A stretch of DNA of 64,000 bases, from assembly GCF_025751555.1 (NCBI RefSeq), contig NZ_JAOWLB010000011.1:1-64000 (forward strand). Direction: 5' to 3'. The stretch is from Ruegeria aquimaris. Its GTDB lineage: Bacteria; Pseudomonadota; Alphaproteobacteria; Rhodobacterales; Rhodobacteraceae. Each line of letters begins with the position of its first letter. Position 1 is the stretch's first letter. The translations under genes were made by a program, and so were the position numbers. Of the stretch, positions 9,188 through 18,248 are shown in pieces. The notes under the pieces are model-generated. The model had not been told where the DNA came from and made no database searches. It saw only the letters and a list, made by a program, of their open reading frames with translations.

Positions 9188-10086
9188 TGTCGACTGCCGC
9201 GATTTCCCCCGGTCGCCAGACCCTGCGCCGAATGTTGGCCAACCCTTCGGTGATCATCGGTGGGGTGCTGGTCCTGGCTGTCGTGCTGTTGGGGTTACTG
9301 GCTCCGGTGCTGGGCACCCGCGACCCGGCCGATATTTCACCCAAGGACCGCAATCAGCCCCCGGGGTACGAGACTACGGTGCGTGACCATTCGGGCAAGA
9401 AGGTGCCGGTTGTCTATCGGCTGGGATCCGACACGCTGGGTCGCGATGTTTACAGCCGCATCATTTATGGGGCGCGAATTTCGCTTGTCGTGGGTGTCTC
9501 AGTCGCCACGATCTCGATCGTGATCGGCATGGCGATCGGTGTGCTGGCCGGTTATGTCAGATGGCTTGACGGGATCATCATGCGTGTCATGGACGGGCTT
9601 ATGGCCATCCCCGCGATCCTTCTTGCCATTGCGGTGGTTTCCCTGTTCAGCGCCGGCCTGACCAGCGTGATCATCGCCATCGTGGTGCCAGAGGTGCCCC
9701 GCGTGGTGCGCCTTGTCCGCTCGATCGTGCTGTCCATCCGCGAAGAACCCTATGTCGAAGCAGCGATCACCGCGGGCACCCGTACCCCGGTCCTGCTGGT
9801 GCGCCATATCCTGCCCAACACCATCGCGCCGCTGATCGTGCAGGGCACGTTTATCGTGGCATCCGCGATCATCGTCGAGGCGATCCTGTCTTTCCTGGGC
9901 ATCGGCATCCCGCCCGAGATTCCGACCTGGGGCAATATCATGGCCGAGGGCCGAGCGGTGTTTCAGCTTTTCCCGCACAATATCTTCTATCCTGGTCTGG
10001 TGCTGGCTCTGACCGTTCTTGCGGTCAACATGCTGGGTGACGGTCTGCGCGACACGCTCGACCCGCGCTTTGCAAAACGGTTGTGA
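9187..10086 (+). CDS. ABC transporter permease (DppC-like)
   Basis: A 299-residue second permease of the peptide importer. It has an N-terminal membrane helix (VIIGGVLVLAVVLLGLLAPVL), a periplasmic loop with LGSDTLGRDVYSRIIYGAR, which is typical of DppC/OppC, and the EAA loop EEPYVEAAITAGTRTPVLLVRH. The conserved C-terminal NMLGDGLRDTLDPR is intact. The start codon shares bases with the stop of the preceding permease. It pairs with the DppB-like protein to make the translocation path. Confidence 0.92.
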   Translation: MSTAAISPGRQTLRRMLANPSVIIGGVLVLAVVLLGLLAPVLGTRDPADISPKDRNQPPGYETTVRDHSGKKVPVVYRLGSDTLGRDVYSRIIYGARISLVVGVSVATISIVIGMAIGVLAGYVRWLDGIIMRVMDGLMAIPAILLAIAVVSLFSAGLTSVIIAIVVPEVPRVVRLVRSIVLSIREEPYVEAAITAGTRTPVLLVRHILPNTIAPLIVQGTFIVASAIIVEAILSFLGIGIPPEIPTWGNIMAEGRAVFQLFPHNIFYPGLVLALTVLAVNMLGDGLRDTLDPRFAKRL

Positions 10087-10100
10087 GAAGGGCGCAGGAA

Positions 10101-11723
10101 ATGGAACAGCAAAACGTCCTCGAGGTTCGCAACCTGACGGTCAGTCTGCCCAAAAATGCAGACCGTCCCAATGCTGTGGAGAACATCAGCTTTACAGTCG
10201 CTCCGGGCGAGATTGTCTGTGTCGTGGGCGAAAGCGGATCCGGCAAATCGGTTACCGCCTCGGCCGTCATGGGGTTGCTACCAGCGGCCCTGAAGCCGTC
10301 AACGGGCGAGACTCTCCTACAAGGCGAAGACACGCTTCAGGCCAGTGCGAACCGGCTGCGTGACCTGCGCGGCACCCGTATGGCGATGATCTTTCAAGAG
10401 CCGATGACCGCCCTCAACCCGGTGACGCGGGTGGGGGAACAGATTTCCGAGGTGCTTGAGATCCATACGGATCTTTCCGCCGCTGACCGACGTAAGCGCG
10501 CCATCGAGATCATGGAGGCGGTACACCTGCCTGACCCTGAAAAGATGGTCGACAGTTTCCCGCACCAGCTTTCGGGCGGGCAGCGACAGAGGATCATGAT
10601 CGCGATGGCGCTGGTGCTTGACCCTGCGCTGTTGATTGCCGACGAACCGACGACGGCGCTGGATGTGACGACCCAGGCGCAAATCCTCAAGCTGGTCAAG
10701 GAGATGCAAGAGCGGCGGGGAACCGGCGTTCTGTTCATCACCCATGACTTTGGCGTGGTGGCGGAAATCGCAGATCGCATCGTTGTCATGCAGAACGGCC
10801 GGGTGGTCGAATATGGCGACCGCGATGACGTTCTGCGCCGCCCCAAGGAACCCTACACGCAGATGCTTATGGCCTCGGTCCCGTCCATGACGCCGCCGGA
10901 CCGGATGCCGCGGACCGGGAAAAACGCGATCGAGGTAAGCAACCTCAACAAGATCTATGGTCGCACCGGTTGGTTGTCGAAGGACCGGATCGTACATGCG
11001 GCCTCCGATGTCGACCTGCATGTCCGCAGGGGCGAGACCCTGGGTATCGTCGGTGAATCCGGGTCGGGCAAATCCACCGTCGCGCGTTGCATCGCCCGGC
11101 TGATTGACCCGACCTCGGGCACCATCAGCCTGCATGGAACCGATATCGGCACCCTGCCGCAGTCCAAACTGCGCCCACATCGCCGCAAGGTTCAGATCGT
11201 GTTCCAGGATCCTTACCGGTCGCTCAATCCGCGCCGTACCATCGGGCAGTCGCTGATTGAGGCACCGGTGAACTTCGGCGTGGCGATTGATCAGGCGCTG
11301 AAAACCGCGCGCGACCTTATGGAATTGGTCGGGCTGTCGGGCGACGCGCTCGAACGTTACCCTCACCAGTTCTCGGGTGGTCAGCGACAGCGGATCTGCA
11401 TCGCCCGAGCGCTGGCGGTAGAACCCGATGTGCTGATCGCGGACGAGGCGGTGTCAGCGCTTGATGTCTCGGTTCAGGCCCAAGTGCTTGAATTGCTCGA
11501 TGACATCCGCGAACGCTATGACCTTGCCATGCTCTTCATCACCCATGACTTGCGTGTCGCCGCTCAGATCTGTGACCGTCTGATCGTGATGAAAAAGGGC
11601 GTTGTCGTGGAACAGGGCCCTACGAAAGACGTCTATTCCAACCCGCAGCACGACTATACCCGGCTGTTGCTCGACGCGGCACCGGGGCGCGACGTTACCT
11701 TTGGGTCTGATACCGCCGCCTGA
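10101..11723 (+). CDS. Fused double ATPase of the peptide ABC importer
   Basis: A 540-residue protein containing two complete ABC ATPase domains, equivalent to DppD fused to DppF. Domain 1 has Walker A GESGSGKS, signature LSGGQRQR and Walker B LLIADEPTTALD. Domain 2 repeats GESGSGKST, FSGGQRQR and VLIADEAVSALD. The proline/arginine-rich segment GTGKNAIEVSNLN links them. An in-frame GTG at 10083 overlaps the permease stop, but ATG 10101 is preferred because GAAGGG sits upstream of it and MEQQNVLEVRNLTV is the usual start. It energises the two permeases in the cytoplasm. Confidence 0.92.
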   Translation: MEQQNVLEVRNLTVSLPKNADRPNAVENISFTVAPGEIVCVVGESGSGKSVTASAVMGLLPAALKPSTGETLLQGEDTLQASANRLRDLRGTRMAMIFQEPMTALNPVTRVGEQISEVLEIHTDLSAADRRKRAIEIMEAVHLPDPEKMVDSFPHQLSGGQRQRIMIAMALVLDPALLIADEPTTALDVTTQAQILKLVKEMQERRGTGVLFITHDFGVVAEIADRIVVMQNGRVVEYGDRDDVLRRPKEPYTQMLMASVPSMTPPDRMPRTGKNAIEVSNLNKIYGRTGWLSKDRIVHAASDVDLHVRRGETLGIVGESGSGKSTVARCIARLIDPTSGTISLHGTDIGTLPQSKLRPHRRKVQIVFQDPYRSLNPRRTIGQSLIEAPVNFGVAIDQALKTARDLMELVGLSGDALERYPHQFSGGQRQRICIARALAVEPDVLIADEAVSALDVSVQAQVLELLDDIRERYDLAMLFITHDLRVAAQICDRLIVMKKGVVVEQGPTKDVYSNPQHDYTRLLLDAAPGRDVTFGSDTAA

Positions 11724-11754
11724 GACAGGGCAGGGTTACGAAAAGGAAAACAAC

Positions 11755-12924
11755 ATGGCCATTCTTCCCGTCATCGAACAAAGCAAGGGTGAGTTGGAGG
11801 CGATCTTCAAGGATCTGCACGCCCACCCTGAGATCGGGTTCACCGAAACCCGCACCGCTGGTGTGGTGGCCGAAAAGCTCCGCGCATATGGGGTGGACGA
11901 GGTGCACGAGGGCATTGGCAAGACGGGTGTTGTCGCGCTCATCAAGGGCAAGGGCGGCGGTAACCGCCGCGTCGGCCTGCGGGCGGACATGGATGCGCTG
12001 CCGATCCACGAGGAATCCGGGCTTGACTACGCCTCTCAGAATCCCGGGGTCATGCACGCCTGCGGTCATGACGCCCATACCACCATGCTGTTGGGCGCGG
12101 CCAAGCACCTTGCCGAAACACGTGATTTCGATGGTACTGCCGTCCTGATCTTCCAGCCTGCCGAAGAGGGGCTGGGCGGTGCGCGCGGTATGCTGGGGGA
12201 CGGCTTGTTCGAGAAGTTTCCCTGTGACGAGATCTACGGCCTGCATAATTGGCCCAGTGGCCAGCCGCGCAAATTCGGCATTGTCAAAGGCGCGGCCATG
12301 GCCGGGTCGAGCTTTTTCGATATCAAGATCAAGGGCAAGGGCAGTCACGGCGCCATGCCGCATGAATCGCGTGATCCGCTCATAATCGCGTCGTCGCTGG
12401 TGGGCGACATCCAGACCATCGTGTCGCGCAATGTGCGCGCGCTCGACGCCTGCGTCGTCTCGGTCACGCAAATCCATGCCGGATCGGCCTATAACGTGGT
12501 GCCGGACACGGCGACGCTGGCCGGTACCATCCGGTACTTCAAGGATGAGGTCTGCGAACTCGCGGAACGCCGGATGAAGGAACTTTGCGATGGTTTCGCG
12601 CTGGCCTATGGGGTCGAGATCGACCTGCACCTGCGCAATGTTTTCAACGTGCTGCAAAACGATTCTGACCTGTCCGATGCTTATATGGAAGCAGCAGGGG
12701 ATATCGTTGGCGCCGAGAACGTCGTTGAACGCGACGAGCCGGTGACCGGGTCCGAGGATTTCGCCGACATGCTGCGCGTGGTGCCCGGAGCTTATTGCAC
12801 GCTGGGTCATGCAGGTACGGTTGCGGTTCACAATCCGAAATTCGTGATCGATACCGGTATATTGCCAGTCGGGGCCTCAATCATGGCGCGCGTGCTGGAG
12901 CGCCGCCTGCCGCTGGCTGGATAA
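11755..12924 (+). CDS. M20 amidohydrolase (AbgB/hippurate hydrolase-like)
   Basis: A 389-residue metal-dependent amidohydrolase of the M20D type. Signature motifs are FKDLHAHPEIGFTE, GLRADMDALPI, MHACGHDAHTTMLLGAAKHLA and FQPAEEGLGGARGM, followed by the dimerisation domain and the C-terminal TGSEDFADML box. The metal ligands Cys-Gly-His-Asp, Glu-Glu and His are present. Such enzymes cleave N-acyl amino acids, including hippurate, indole-3-acetyl amino acids and p-aminobenzoyl-glutamate. The start at 11755 follows AAAAGGAAAAC. It lies 31 bases after the ATPase gene, so it belongs to the transport operon and probably processes the imported substrate. Confidence 0.92.
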   Translation: MAILPVIEQSKGELEAIFKDLHAHPEIGFTETRTAGVVAEKLRAYGVDEVHEGIGKTGVVALIKGKGGGNRRVGLRADMDALPIHEESGLDYASQNPGVMHACGHDAHTTMLLGAAKHLAETRDFDGTAVLIFQPAEEGLGGARGMLGDGLFEKFPCDEIYGLHNWPSGQPRKFGIVKGAAMAGSSFFDIKIKGKGSHGAMPHESRDPLIIASSLVGDIQTIVSRNVRALDACVVSVTQIHAGSAYNVVPDTATLAGTIRYFKDEVCELAERRMKELCDGFALAYGVEIDLHLRNVFNVLQNDSDLSDAYMEAAGDIVGAENVVERDEPVTGSEDFADMLRVVPGAYCTLGHAGTVAVHNPKFVIDTGILPVGASIMARVLERRLPLAG

Positions 12925-12928
12925 ACAT

Positions 12929-14059
12929 ATGCCCTTTCTGGATCTGCCTTTTGACTCCGACACCATGGTGGCGGGCCTGCGCCCCTGGATCGAATGCGAA
13001 AGCCCCACATTCGATGCCAGCGCAGTAAACCGGATGATGGATCTGGCCGCCTATGATCTGGCCGCTCTCGGTACGGTCGAGCGCATTCCGGGCCGGATGG
13101 GATTCGGCGGCAGCCTGCGCGTGCGCCTGCCGCATCCGGACGCTGGCAAGCCGGGCATCCTGATATCGGGTCACATGGATACGGTCCACCCGGTCGGTAC
13201 CTTGAAGAAACTGCCGTTCCGGCGCGAGGGAAACCTGTGTTATGGTCCTGGTATTCAGGACATGAAGGGCGGCAATTTCTGCGCGGTCGAGGCGCTGCGC
13301 CAACTGGCCCGGGCAGGCATTCAGACGCCGCTGCCGGTTACGGTTCTTTTTACCCCGGACGAAGAGGTCGGCACCCCGTCAACCCGTGACCTGATCGAGG
13401 CGGAGGCCGCGCGCAATCGGTATGTTCTGGTGCCCGAACCTGCCCGCGACGATGGCGGTGCGGTGGTCGGTCGTTACGCCATAGCGCGCTTCAATCTGGA
13501 AACAGTGGGCCGTCCCAGCCATGCCGGCGCAAGACTGGCCGAAGGCCGGTCTGCAATTGCCACGATGGCGCGCAAGATCCTTGAGATCGAGGCGATGACA
13601 GGCCCCGATTGCACTTTCAGCGTTGGCGTGATCCATGCCGGGCAATGGGTCAATTGCGTATCCTCGGCCTGTCATGCCGAAGCGCTCAGCATGGCCAAAC
13701 GGCAAGAGGATCTGGACAACGGCGTCGCGCGGATGTTGGCCCTCTCTGGCGAAGAGAATGGTGTCGAGTTCCGTGTCACCCGTGGTGTCACCCGCCCCGT
13801 CTGGGAGCCCGATCAGCCCGGCACGATGGCGATGTTCGAAATCGCGCGCGACATCGCGCAAGGGCTGGGATTTGATCTGACGGCAGCCAGTGCTGGCGGC
13901 GGATCGGACGGGAACTTTACCGGCGCGATGGGTATTCCAACGCTCGATTCCATCGGCGTGCGCGGCAAGGGGCTGCATACGCTGAACGAGCATATCGAGG
14001 TCGACAGCCTGCCGGAACGTGCCCGGCTGATCGCCGGACTTCTCATGCGTCTGACCTGA
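12929..14059 (+). CDS. M20 family carboxypeptidase-like metallopeptidase
   Basis: A 376-residue M20A-type hydrolase, related to glutamate carboxypeptidase and ArgE/DapE. Motifs are ISGHMDTVHPVG (first metal His and catalytic Asp), GPGIQDMKGGN (bridging Asp), TPDEEVGTPSTR (catalytic and ligand Glu), LVPEPARDDG, and HTLNEHIEV with the last His. It starts four bases after the preceding M20 gene and is cotranscribed. The two M20 enzymes belong to different subfamilies, suggesting two successive cleavages of one imported compound. The exact substrate cannot be told from sequence. Confidence 0.9.
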   Translation: MPFLDLPFDSDTMVAGLRPWIECESPTFDASAVNRMMDLAAYDLAALGTVERIPGRMGFGGSLRVRLPHPDAGKPGILISGHMDTVHPVGTLKKLPFRREGNLCYGPGIQDMKGGNFCAVEALRQLARAGIQTPLPVTVLFTPDEEVGTPSTRDLIEAEAARNRYVLVPEPARDDGGAVVGRYAIARFNLETVGRPSHAGARLAEGRSAIATMARKILEIEAMTGPDCTFSVGVIHAGQWVNCVSSACHAEALSMAKRQEDLDNGVARMLALSGEENGVEFRVTRGVTRPVWEPDQPGTMAMFEIARDIAQGLGFDLTAASAGGGSDGNFTGAMGIPTLDSIGVRGKGLHTLNEHIEVDSLPERARLIAGLLMRLT

Positions 14060-14068
14060 TTGCGCATG

Positions 14069-14094
14069 AAAAAAACCCGGGCCAATGGCCCGGG
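14069..14094 (-). terminator. Rho-independent terminator of glnK-amt
   Basis: On the minus strand GGGCCATTGGCCC-type pairing (14076-14083 with 14087-14094, eight GC-rich pairs, three-base loop) is followed by seven T residues (14069-14075 read in reverse). It lies about 30 bases beyond the amt stop codon. On the plus strand it may also end the peptide operon, but no T-run follows there. Confidence 0.85.
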
Positions 14095-14123
14095 CAAGGT
14101 CTCACACCGGTGAGGAAGGAAGC

Positions 14124-15446
14124 TTAGGATTTCGAGAACTCGGGATAAGCTTCCATGCCGAGTTCGGCCATGTCGAGCCCGTTGATCTCGTCTTCGGAGG
14201 AGACGCGAATCCCCATCACGGTCTTGAGCACGAACCAGAGCACGCCCGAGACGACGAAGGTGAAGGCGCCGACAACAACGATGGAGTAGAGTTGCGTTCC
14301 AAGGCTCGCATCGGCATTGGTCAGAACCACGGCAATGGTACCCCAGATACCGGCCATCAGGTGAACCGGGATCGCGCCGACGACGTCGTCGATCTTGACA
14401 CGGTCGAGGAAGGGCACGGCGAAGACCACGATCACCCCACCGACTGCACCAATCAGGGTGGCAGCACCCAGGCCGGGGGTCAGCGGCTCGGCAGTGATCG
14501 ACACCAGGCCTGCCAGCGCGCCGTTCAGCACCATGGTCAGGTCGACCTTTTTGTACATCAGCTGGGTCAGGATCAGGGCCGCGATGGCGCCACCTGCCGC
14601 TGCGGTGTTGGTGTTGGCAAAGATCCGGCTGATGTCAGCGACGTTGCCTGCCGTGTCCATATAGAGCTGCGAACCGCCGTTGAAACCGAACCACCCCAAC
14701 CACAGGATAAACGTACCCAACGTGGCGAGCGGCAGGTTCGAACCCATGATCGGGATCACGCGACCATCCTTGTACTTGCCGAGGCGCGGTCCGAGGATCA
14801 GCGCGCCCGCAAGCGCGGCCCAACCACCGACCGAGTGAACCACGGTCGAACCGGCGAAATCAAGGAAACCTGCCGCATCCAGGAAACCACCGCCCCATTT
14901 CCACGACGCCTGGATCGGGTAGATCAGGCCGGTCAGCACGATGACGAAGATCAGGAAGGGCCACAGCTTGATCCGTTCGGCCAGGGTACCCGACACGATC
15001 GAAGCGGTCGTGGCGCAGAACATCAGCTGAAAGAAGAAATCCGAACCAACGCTGGCATAGGTCAGGTCGGTTTCGGTATCTGCCAGCCCGACAGGCTCCA
15101 TCGCCGCCATCGAGAAGGCGCCCAGCACGCCGTCGATGCTCCAGCCGTCGCCGGGATACATCAGGTTGTAGCCGATCGCGTAATACATCAGCGCCGCGAT
15201 CGAGAAGAGCGCGATGTTCTTGGTCAGCTGCATGGTCACGTTCTTTTGCCGTACCAGCCCGGCCTCGAGCATGGTGAAACCGGCCGCCATCCACATCACC
15301 AGGAACCCGGTGACCAGGAACATGAACGTAGTGAAGATATAGCCGATTTCTTCGTTCGGCGGCGTTACATCGGCCTCTTGGGCCAGTCCCAGCGTCGGCA
15401 ACGCGATCAGCGCAGCGGCCGGAAGAAGTGTCTTGATTAGCGTCAT
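14124..15446 (-). CDS. amt: Ammonium transporter
   Basis: A 440-residue Amt/MEP/Rh family channel with an N-terminal signal-like segment (TLIKTLLPAAALIALPTLGLAQ) and eleven expected membrane helices. Motifs visible are FMFLVTGFLVMWMAAGFTMLEAGLVR, DFAGSTVVHSVGGWAALAGALILGPR with the first pore His region, and HLMAGIWGTIAVVL with the second. A GTG at 15485 overlaps the glnK stop, but ATG 15446 is preceded nine bases upstream by AAGGAA and begins the signal sequence, so I use it. It imports ammonium and is gated by the PII protein encoded just upstream. Confidence 0.93.
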   Translation of the reverse strand: MTLIKTLLPAAALIALPTLGLAQEADVTPPNEEIGYIFTTFMFLVTGFLVMWMAAGFTMLEAGLVRQKNVTMQLTKNIALFSIAALMYYAIGYNLMYPGDGWSIDGVLGAFSMAAMEPVGLADTETDLTYASVGSDFFFQLMFCATTASIVSGTLAERIKLWPFLIFVIVLTGLIYPIQASWKWGGGFLDAAGFLDFAGSTVVHSVGGWAALAGALILGPRLGKYKDGRVIPIMGSNLPLATLGTFILWLGWFGFNGGSQLYMDTAGNVADISRIFANTNTAAAGGAIAALILTQLMYKKVDLTMVLNGALAGLVSITAEPLTPGLGAATLIGAVGGVIVVFAVPFLDRVKIDDVVGAIPVHLMAGIWGTIAVVLTNADASLGTQLYSIVVVGAFTFVVSGVLWFVLKTVMGIRVSSEDEINGLDMAELGMEAYPEFSKS

Positions 15447-15481
15447 AGCCTTGGTTTCCTTGAACATGTCTGAGGCGCCGA

Positions 15482-15820
15482 TCACAGCGCGTCCTCGTCG
15501 GTTTCACCGGTGCGCACGCGCAGGGCCTGTGCCACGTCGACAACGAAAATCTTGCCGTCGCCGATCTTGCCGGTGCGTGCCGTGGTCGCGATCGTTTCGA
15601 CGATCTGGTCGACAACCTGATCGGAGACGACCAGTTCCAGCTTGATCTTGGGTACGAAATTCACGGTGTATTCCGCACCGCGATAGATTTCGGTGTGACC
15701 GGACTGGGCGCCGAACCCCTTGATCTCGGTCACCATCATGCCGCGCACCCCGGCGTCGGTCAGGGCCTGCCTGACCTCCTCGAGCTTGAACGGCTTGATC
15801 GTTGCTATGATCAGTTTCAC
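15482..15820 (-). CDS. glnK: Nitrogen regulatory protein PII
   Basis: A 112-residue PII signal protein beginning with GTG after an AAGGGG ribosome-binding site. It has the T-loop with Tyr51 (RGAEYTVNF), the uridylylation site of proteobacterial PII proteins, and the ATP/2-oxoglutarate binding segments VTEIKGFGAQ and GKIGDGKIFV. Adjacency to amt is the classic glnK-amtB arrangement, in which GlnK plugs the transporter after an ammonium shift. Paralogue GlnB has the same fold; the genomic pairing is the reason for calling it GlnK. Confidence 0.93.
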   Translation of the reverse strand: MKLIIATIKPFKLEEVRQALTDAGVRGMMVTEIKGFGAQSGHTEIYRGAEYTVNFVPKIKLELVVSDQVVDQIVETIATTARTGKIGDGKIFVVDVAQALRVRTGETDEDAL

Positions 15821-15935
15821 GTCTTTCCCCTTCGTTCAGCCGGGCGATCCGGCACTTTGCACATGCAGAAAGACCGGTTTTGGCGCCGCAACGAAGGATT
15901 CTGCGCAATTCCTGCCCTCCAAACCGGGGGTGAGC

Positions 15936-15954
15936 GCACAAATTTTGCACAAAT
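15936..15954. promoter_or_regulatory. Direct repeat upstream of glnK
   Basis: GCACAAAT occurs at 15936-15943 and again at 15947-15954, eleven bases apart, about one helical turn, in the AT-rich part of the 253-base gap between glnK and the divergent penicillin-binding protein gene. It could be a nitrogen-regulator site, but it does not fit an NtrC palindrome and I found no convincing -24/-12 promoter, so it is only a candidate. Confidence 0.2.
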
Positions 15955-16073
15955 ATTCGGAGACGGTTAAATTTTAGGCGATAACCAAAAGGGGAAGATA
16001 TCCAAATTCACACCTCTACACGGCAAGCCTGAGGCGTTATTGTGCGACCCAAGAAAAATCGGGCAGAGCTGGC

Positions 16074-18218
16074 ATGACGGATTCCAAACGGCGCAAATCG
16101 GGTTTAGTCGCCGACAAACGATATGGCTCCAAGAGCAAGTCCCCGGCTCCGGCAAAACCGCGCGGCGCCAGCGGGAAACTGGCACAGAAACGCAAGGCAA
16201 AATCACCCCGGCGTTCGGGAGGCAACTTCATCACCCGGTTCTTTGGTTGGCTTTTCGGATTGGTCTGGGGGCTGATCTGGCGAACGGGCATGATCGTGGT
16301 GCTGCTGGTCGGGTTGGCTATCGCCCTGATCTATTCCACCCTGCCGGATGTCAGCGCTCTGCTCGATGGGCGGGCGCGCGGATCGGTTACCCTGATGGAT
16401 CGGGACGACAAGGTATTCGCCTGGCGCGGTGACCAGTTCGGCGGGGTCATCACCACCGATACCGTATCCCCGCACCTCAAGAACGCGGTTCTGGCGACCG
16501 AGGATAAGCGGTTCTACTACCATTTCGGGATCAGCCCGCGTGGTGTCGCAAGTGCCGTGCGTATCAACCTGCGCGAGGGGCGGGGGCCGTTGTCTGGTCA
16601 CGGCGGCTCTACCATTACCCAGCAGACGGCCAAGCTGTTGTGTCTGGGCGTGCCTTATGATCCCGATGTCTGGAAATCCGAAGCGGAGTACGAATCCGAC
16701 TGTCGGCAGGGATCATTGTGGCGCAAGATCAAGGAAGCCGTCTTTGCCATGGCGATGGAAGCCAAATACAGCAAGGACGAAATCCTGAACATCTACCTGA
16801 ACCGGGCCTTCCTTGGGGCGGGCGCTCGCGGGTTCGAAGCGGCAAGCCAGCGCTATTTCGGCAAGTCCGCAGCTCAGGTTAACCCGTCCGAAGCCGCGAT
16901 GCTGGCGGGCTTGCTGGTTGCGCCAACGCGTTATGCGCCGACCAACAGCCTGAAACGCTCGCAAGAGCGGGCACAGGTCGTGCTTGGGTTGATGGAAGAA
17001 CAGGGTTACCTGACCGCTGATCAGGCGCAGTCGGCGCGCGCCAATCCGGCGCATCTGTCCGAAGCCGCAGCGGCGCAGGCGGGCGGGTACTTCGCCGACT
17101 GGGTGATGAGCGAGCTGCCGGACTATTTTGGCGGCAATACCACAGAGGACGTGATCATCAAGACCACGCTCGACCAGCGTATCCAGACCTCGGCCGAAGA
17201 GGCGATGCGATTCATCTTCCAGGAAAAGGTTCGCGACGGGTCCAAGGCACAGGCCGCAATCGTCGTGATGTCTGCCGATGGCGCCGTGCGCGCGATGGTG
17301 GGCGGTCGCGACACCCGTGTCACCGGTGCGTTCAACCGGGCGACCCAGGCCGCGCGGCAGACCGGCTCTTCGTTCAAGCCGTTTGTCTACGCCACCGCGC
17401 TGGAGATGGGGCATTCGCCGCTCGATACGGTGGTGGACGAACCCTATTGCATCAACATCCCGGGATCGGGTCAGTGGTGCCCAAAGAACTACACCAACAA
17501 GTACTACGGCCGGGTTACCCTGGCGCAGGCGCTGAAAGACTCGCTGAACGTTCCGGCTGTCAAGGTGGCCGAGGCGATGGGTCTGGACAATGTGCGCAAG
17601 GTGGCCAGCGAGTTCGGCATCGAAAGTGATCTTGCCGCTGGACCGGCACTGGCGCTGGGCGCATCGGAAAGCTCTCTGCTGGAAATGACGGGCGCATATG
17701 CGGGCATCCTGAACGGCGGATCCTCGGTAGAGCCTTACGGTCTGACCGAGTTGCGCCTGCAAGGCGAAAGCGAAGTGCTGATGGGAACGGGAACCGGCAT
17801 CGGTGAGCGTGTGATAAACGCCGAGGCTGCGGGGCAACTGATCTGGATGATGGAGAAGGTGATCTCCGAAGGATCAGGCCGCCGCGCCGCGCTGCCCGGC
17901 TGGCAGGCGGCGGGCAAGACGGGCACGACTCAGGCCGCGCGCGATGCATGGTTCATCGGGTTTACCGCGGATTACGTGGCGGGTGTCTGGATGGGATATG
18001 ATGACAACACGCCGTTGAGCGGCGTCACCGGCGGTGGCCTGCCTGCCGAGATCTGGCACGAAACCATGGTCCGGATACACGAAGGCATGACGCCAAAACC
18101 GTTGCCGATGCAGGCGCCGCGGCAGCCCAAGGTCATTGCACAGCCTAAACCTGCCAAGCCGCAGGGCGGATTGGGCCAAGCCGTCGACAAACTTCTCAAG
18201 GATCTGTTCGGGAACTGA
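16074..18218 (+). CDS. Class A penicillin-binding protein (PBP1A family)
   Basis: A 714-residue bifunctional peptidoglycan synthase. A long basic N-terminus (residues 1-50, rich in Lys/Arg) precedes one membrane anchor near residues 58-90. The glycosyltransferase 51 domain shows ATEDKRFYYHFGISPRG with the catalytic Glu and GGSTITQQTAKLL. The transpeptidase domain has the active Ser in TGSSFKPF, the SxN motif in KDSLNVPAVK, and AGKTGTTQAARDAWF. It polymerises and crosslinks the cell wall in the periplasm. The protein ends in a proline/lysine-rich tail. It is smaller than the E. coli PBP1a and lacks its large insert domain. Confidence 0.93.
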   Translation: MTDSKRRKSGLVADKRYGSKSKSPAPAKPRGASGKLAQKRKAKSPRRSGGNFITRFFGWLFGLVWGLIWRTGMIVVLLVGLAIALIYSTLPDVSALLDGRARGSVTLMDRDDKVFAWRGDQFGGVITTDTVSPHLKNAVLATEDKRFYYHFGISPRGVASAVRINLREGRGPLSGHGGSTITQQTAKLLCLGVPYDPDVWKSEAEYESDCRQGSLWRKIKEAVFAMAMEAKYSKDEILNIYLNRAFLGAGARGFEAASQRYFGKSAAQVNPSEAAMLAGLLVAPTRYAPTNSLKRSQERAQVVLGLMEEQGYLTADQAQSARANPAHLSEAAAAQAGGYFADWVMSELPDYFGGNTTEDVIIKTTLDQRIQTSAEEAMRFIFQEKVRDGSKAQAAIVVMSADGAVRAMVGGRDTRVTGAFNRATQAARQTGSSFKPFVYATALEMGHSPLDTVVDEPYCINIPGSGQWCPKNYTNKYYGRVTLAQALKDSLNVPAVKVAEAMGLDNVRKVASEFGIESDLAAGPALALGASESSLLEMTGAYAGILNGGSSVEPYGLTELRLQGESEVLMGTGTGIGERVINAEAAGQLIWMMEKVISEGSGRRAALPGWQAAGKTGTTQAARDAWFIGFTADYVAGVWMGYDDNTPLSGVTGGGLPAEIWHETMVRIHEGMTPKPLPMQAPRQPKVIAQPKPAKPQGGLGQAVDKLLKDLFGN

Positions 18219-18240
18219 CCACCTGGAAGCAGGTGGTCAG
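18215..18240. terminator. Strong hairpin between convergent genes
   Basis: CTGACCACCT (18215-18224) pairs perfectly with AGGTGGTCAG (18231-18240) over a six-base loop. It includes the stop codon of the penicillin-binding protein and lies just beyond the 3' end of the convergent mlaC-like gene. Neither side has a clear T-run, so termination efficiency is uncertain. Confidence 0.5.
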
Positions 18241-18248
18241 AATCAGGA

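Noticed and set aside
14085-15440. 451-residue open frame opposite amt
   Set aside because: It is a mirror of the ammonium transporter, rich in His, Gln and Asp, and has no membrane or enzyme signature of its own.
15821-16073. Sigma-54 promoter ahead of glnK
   Set aside because: I looked for GG-N10-GC spacing on the minus strand; the possible boxes do not have the right spacing.
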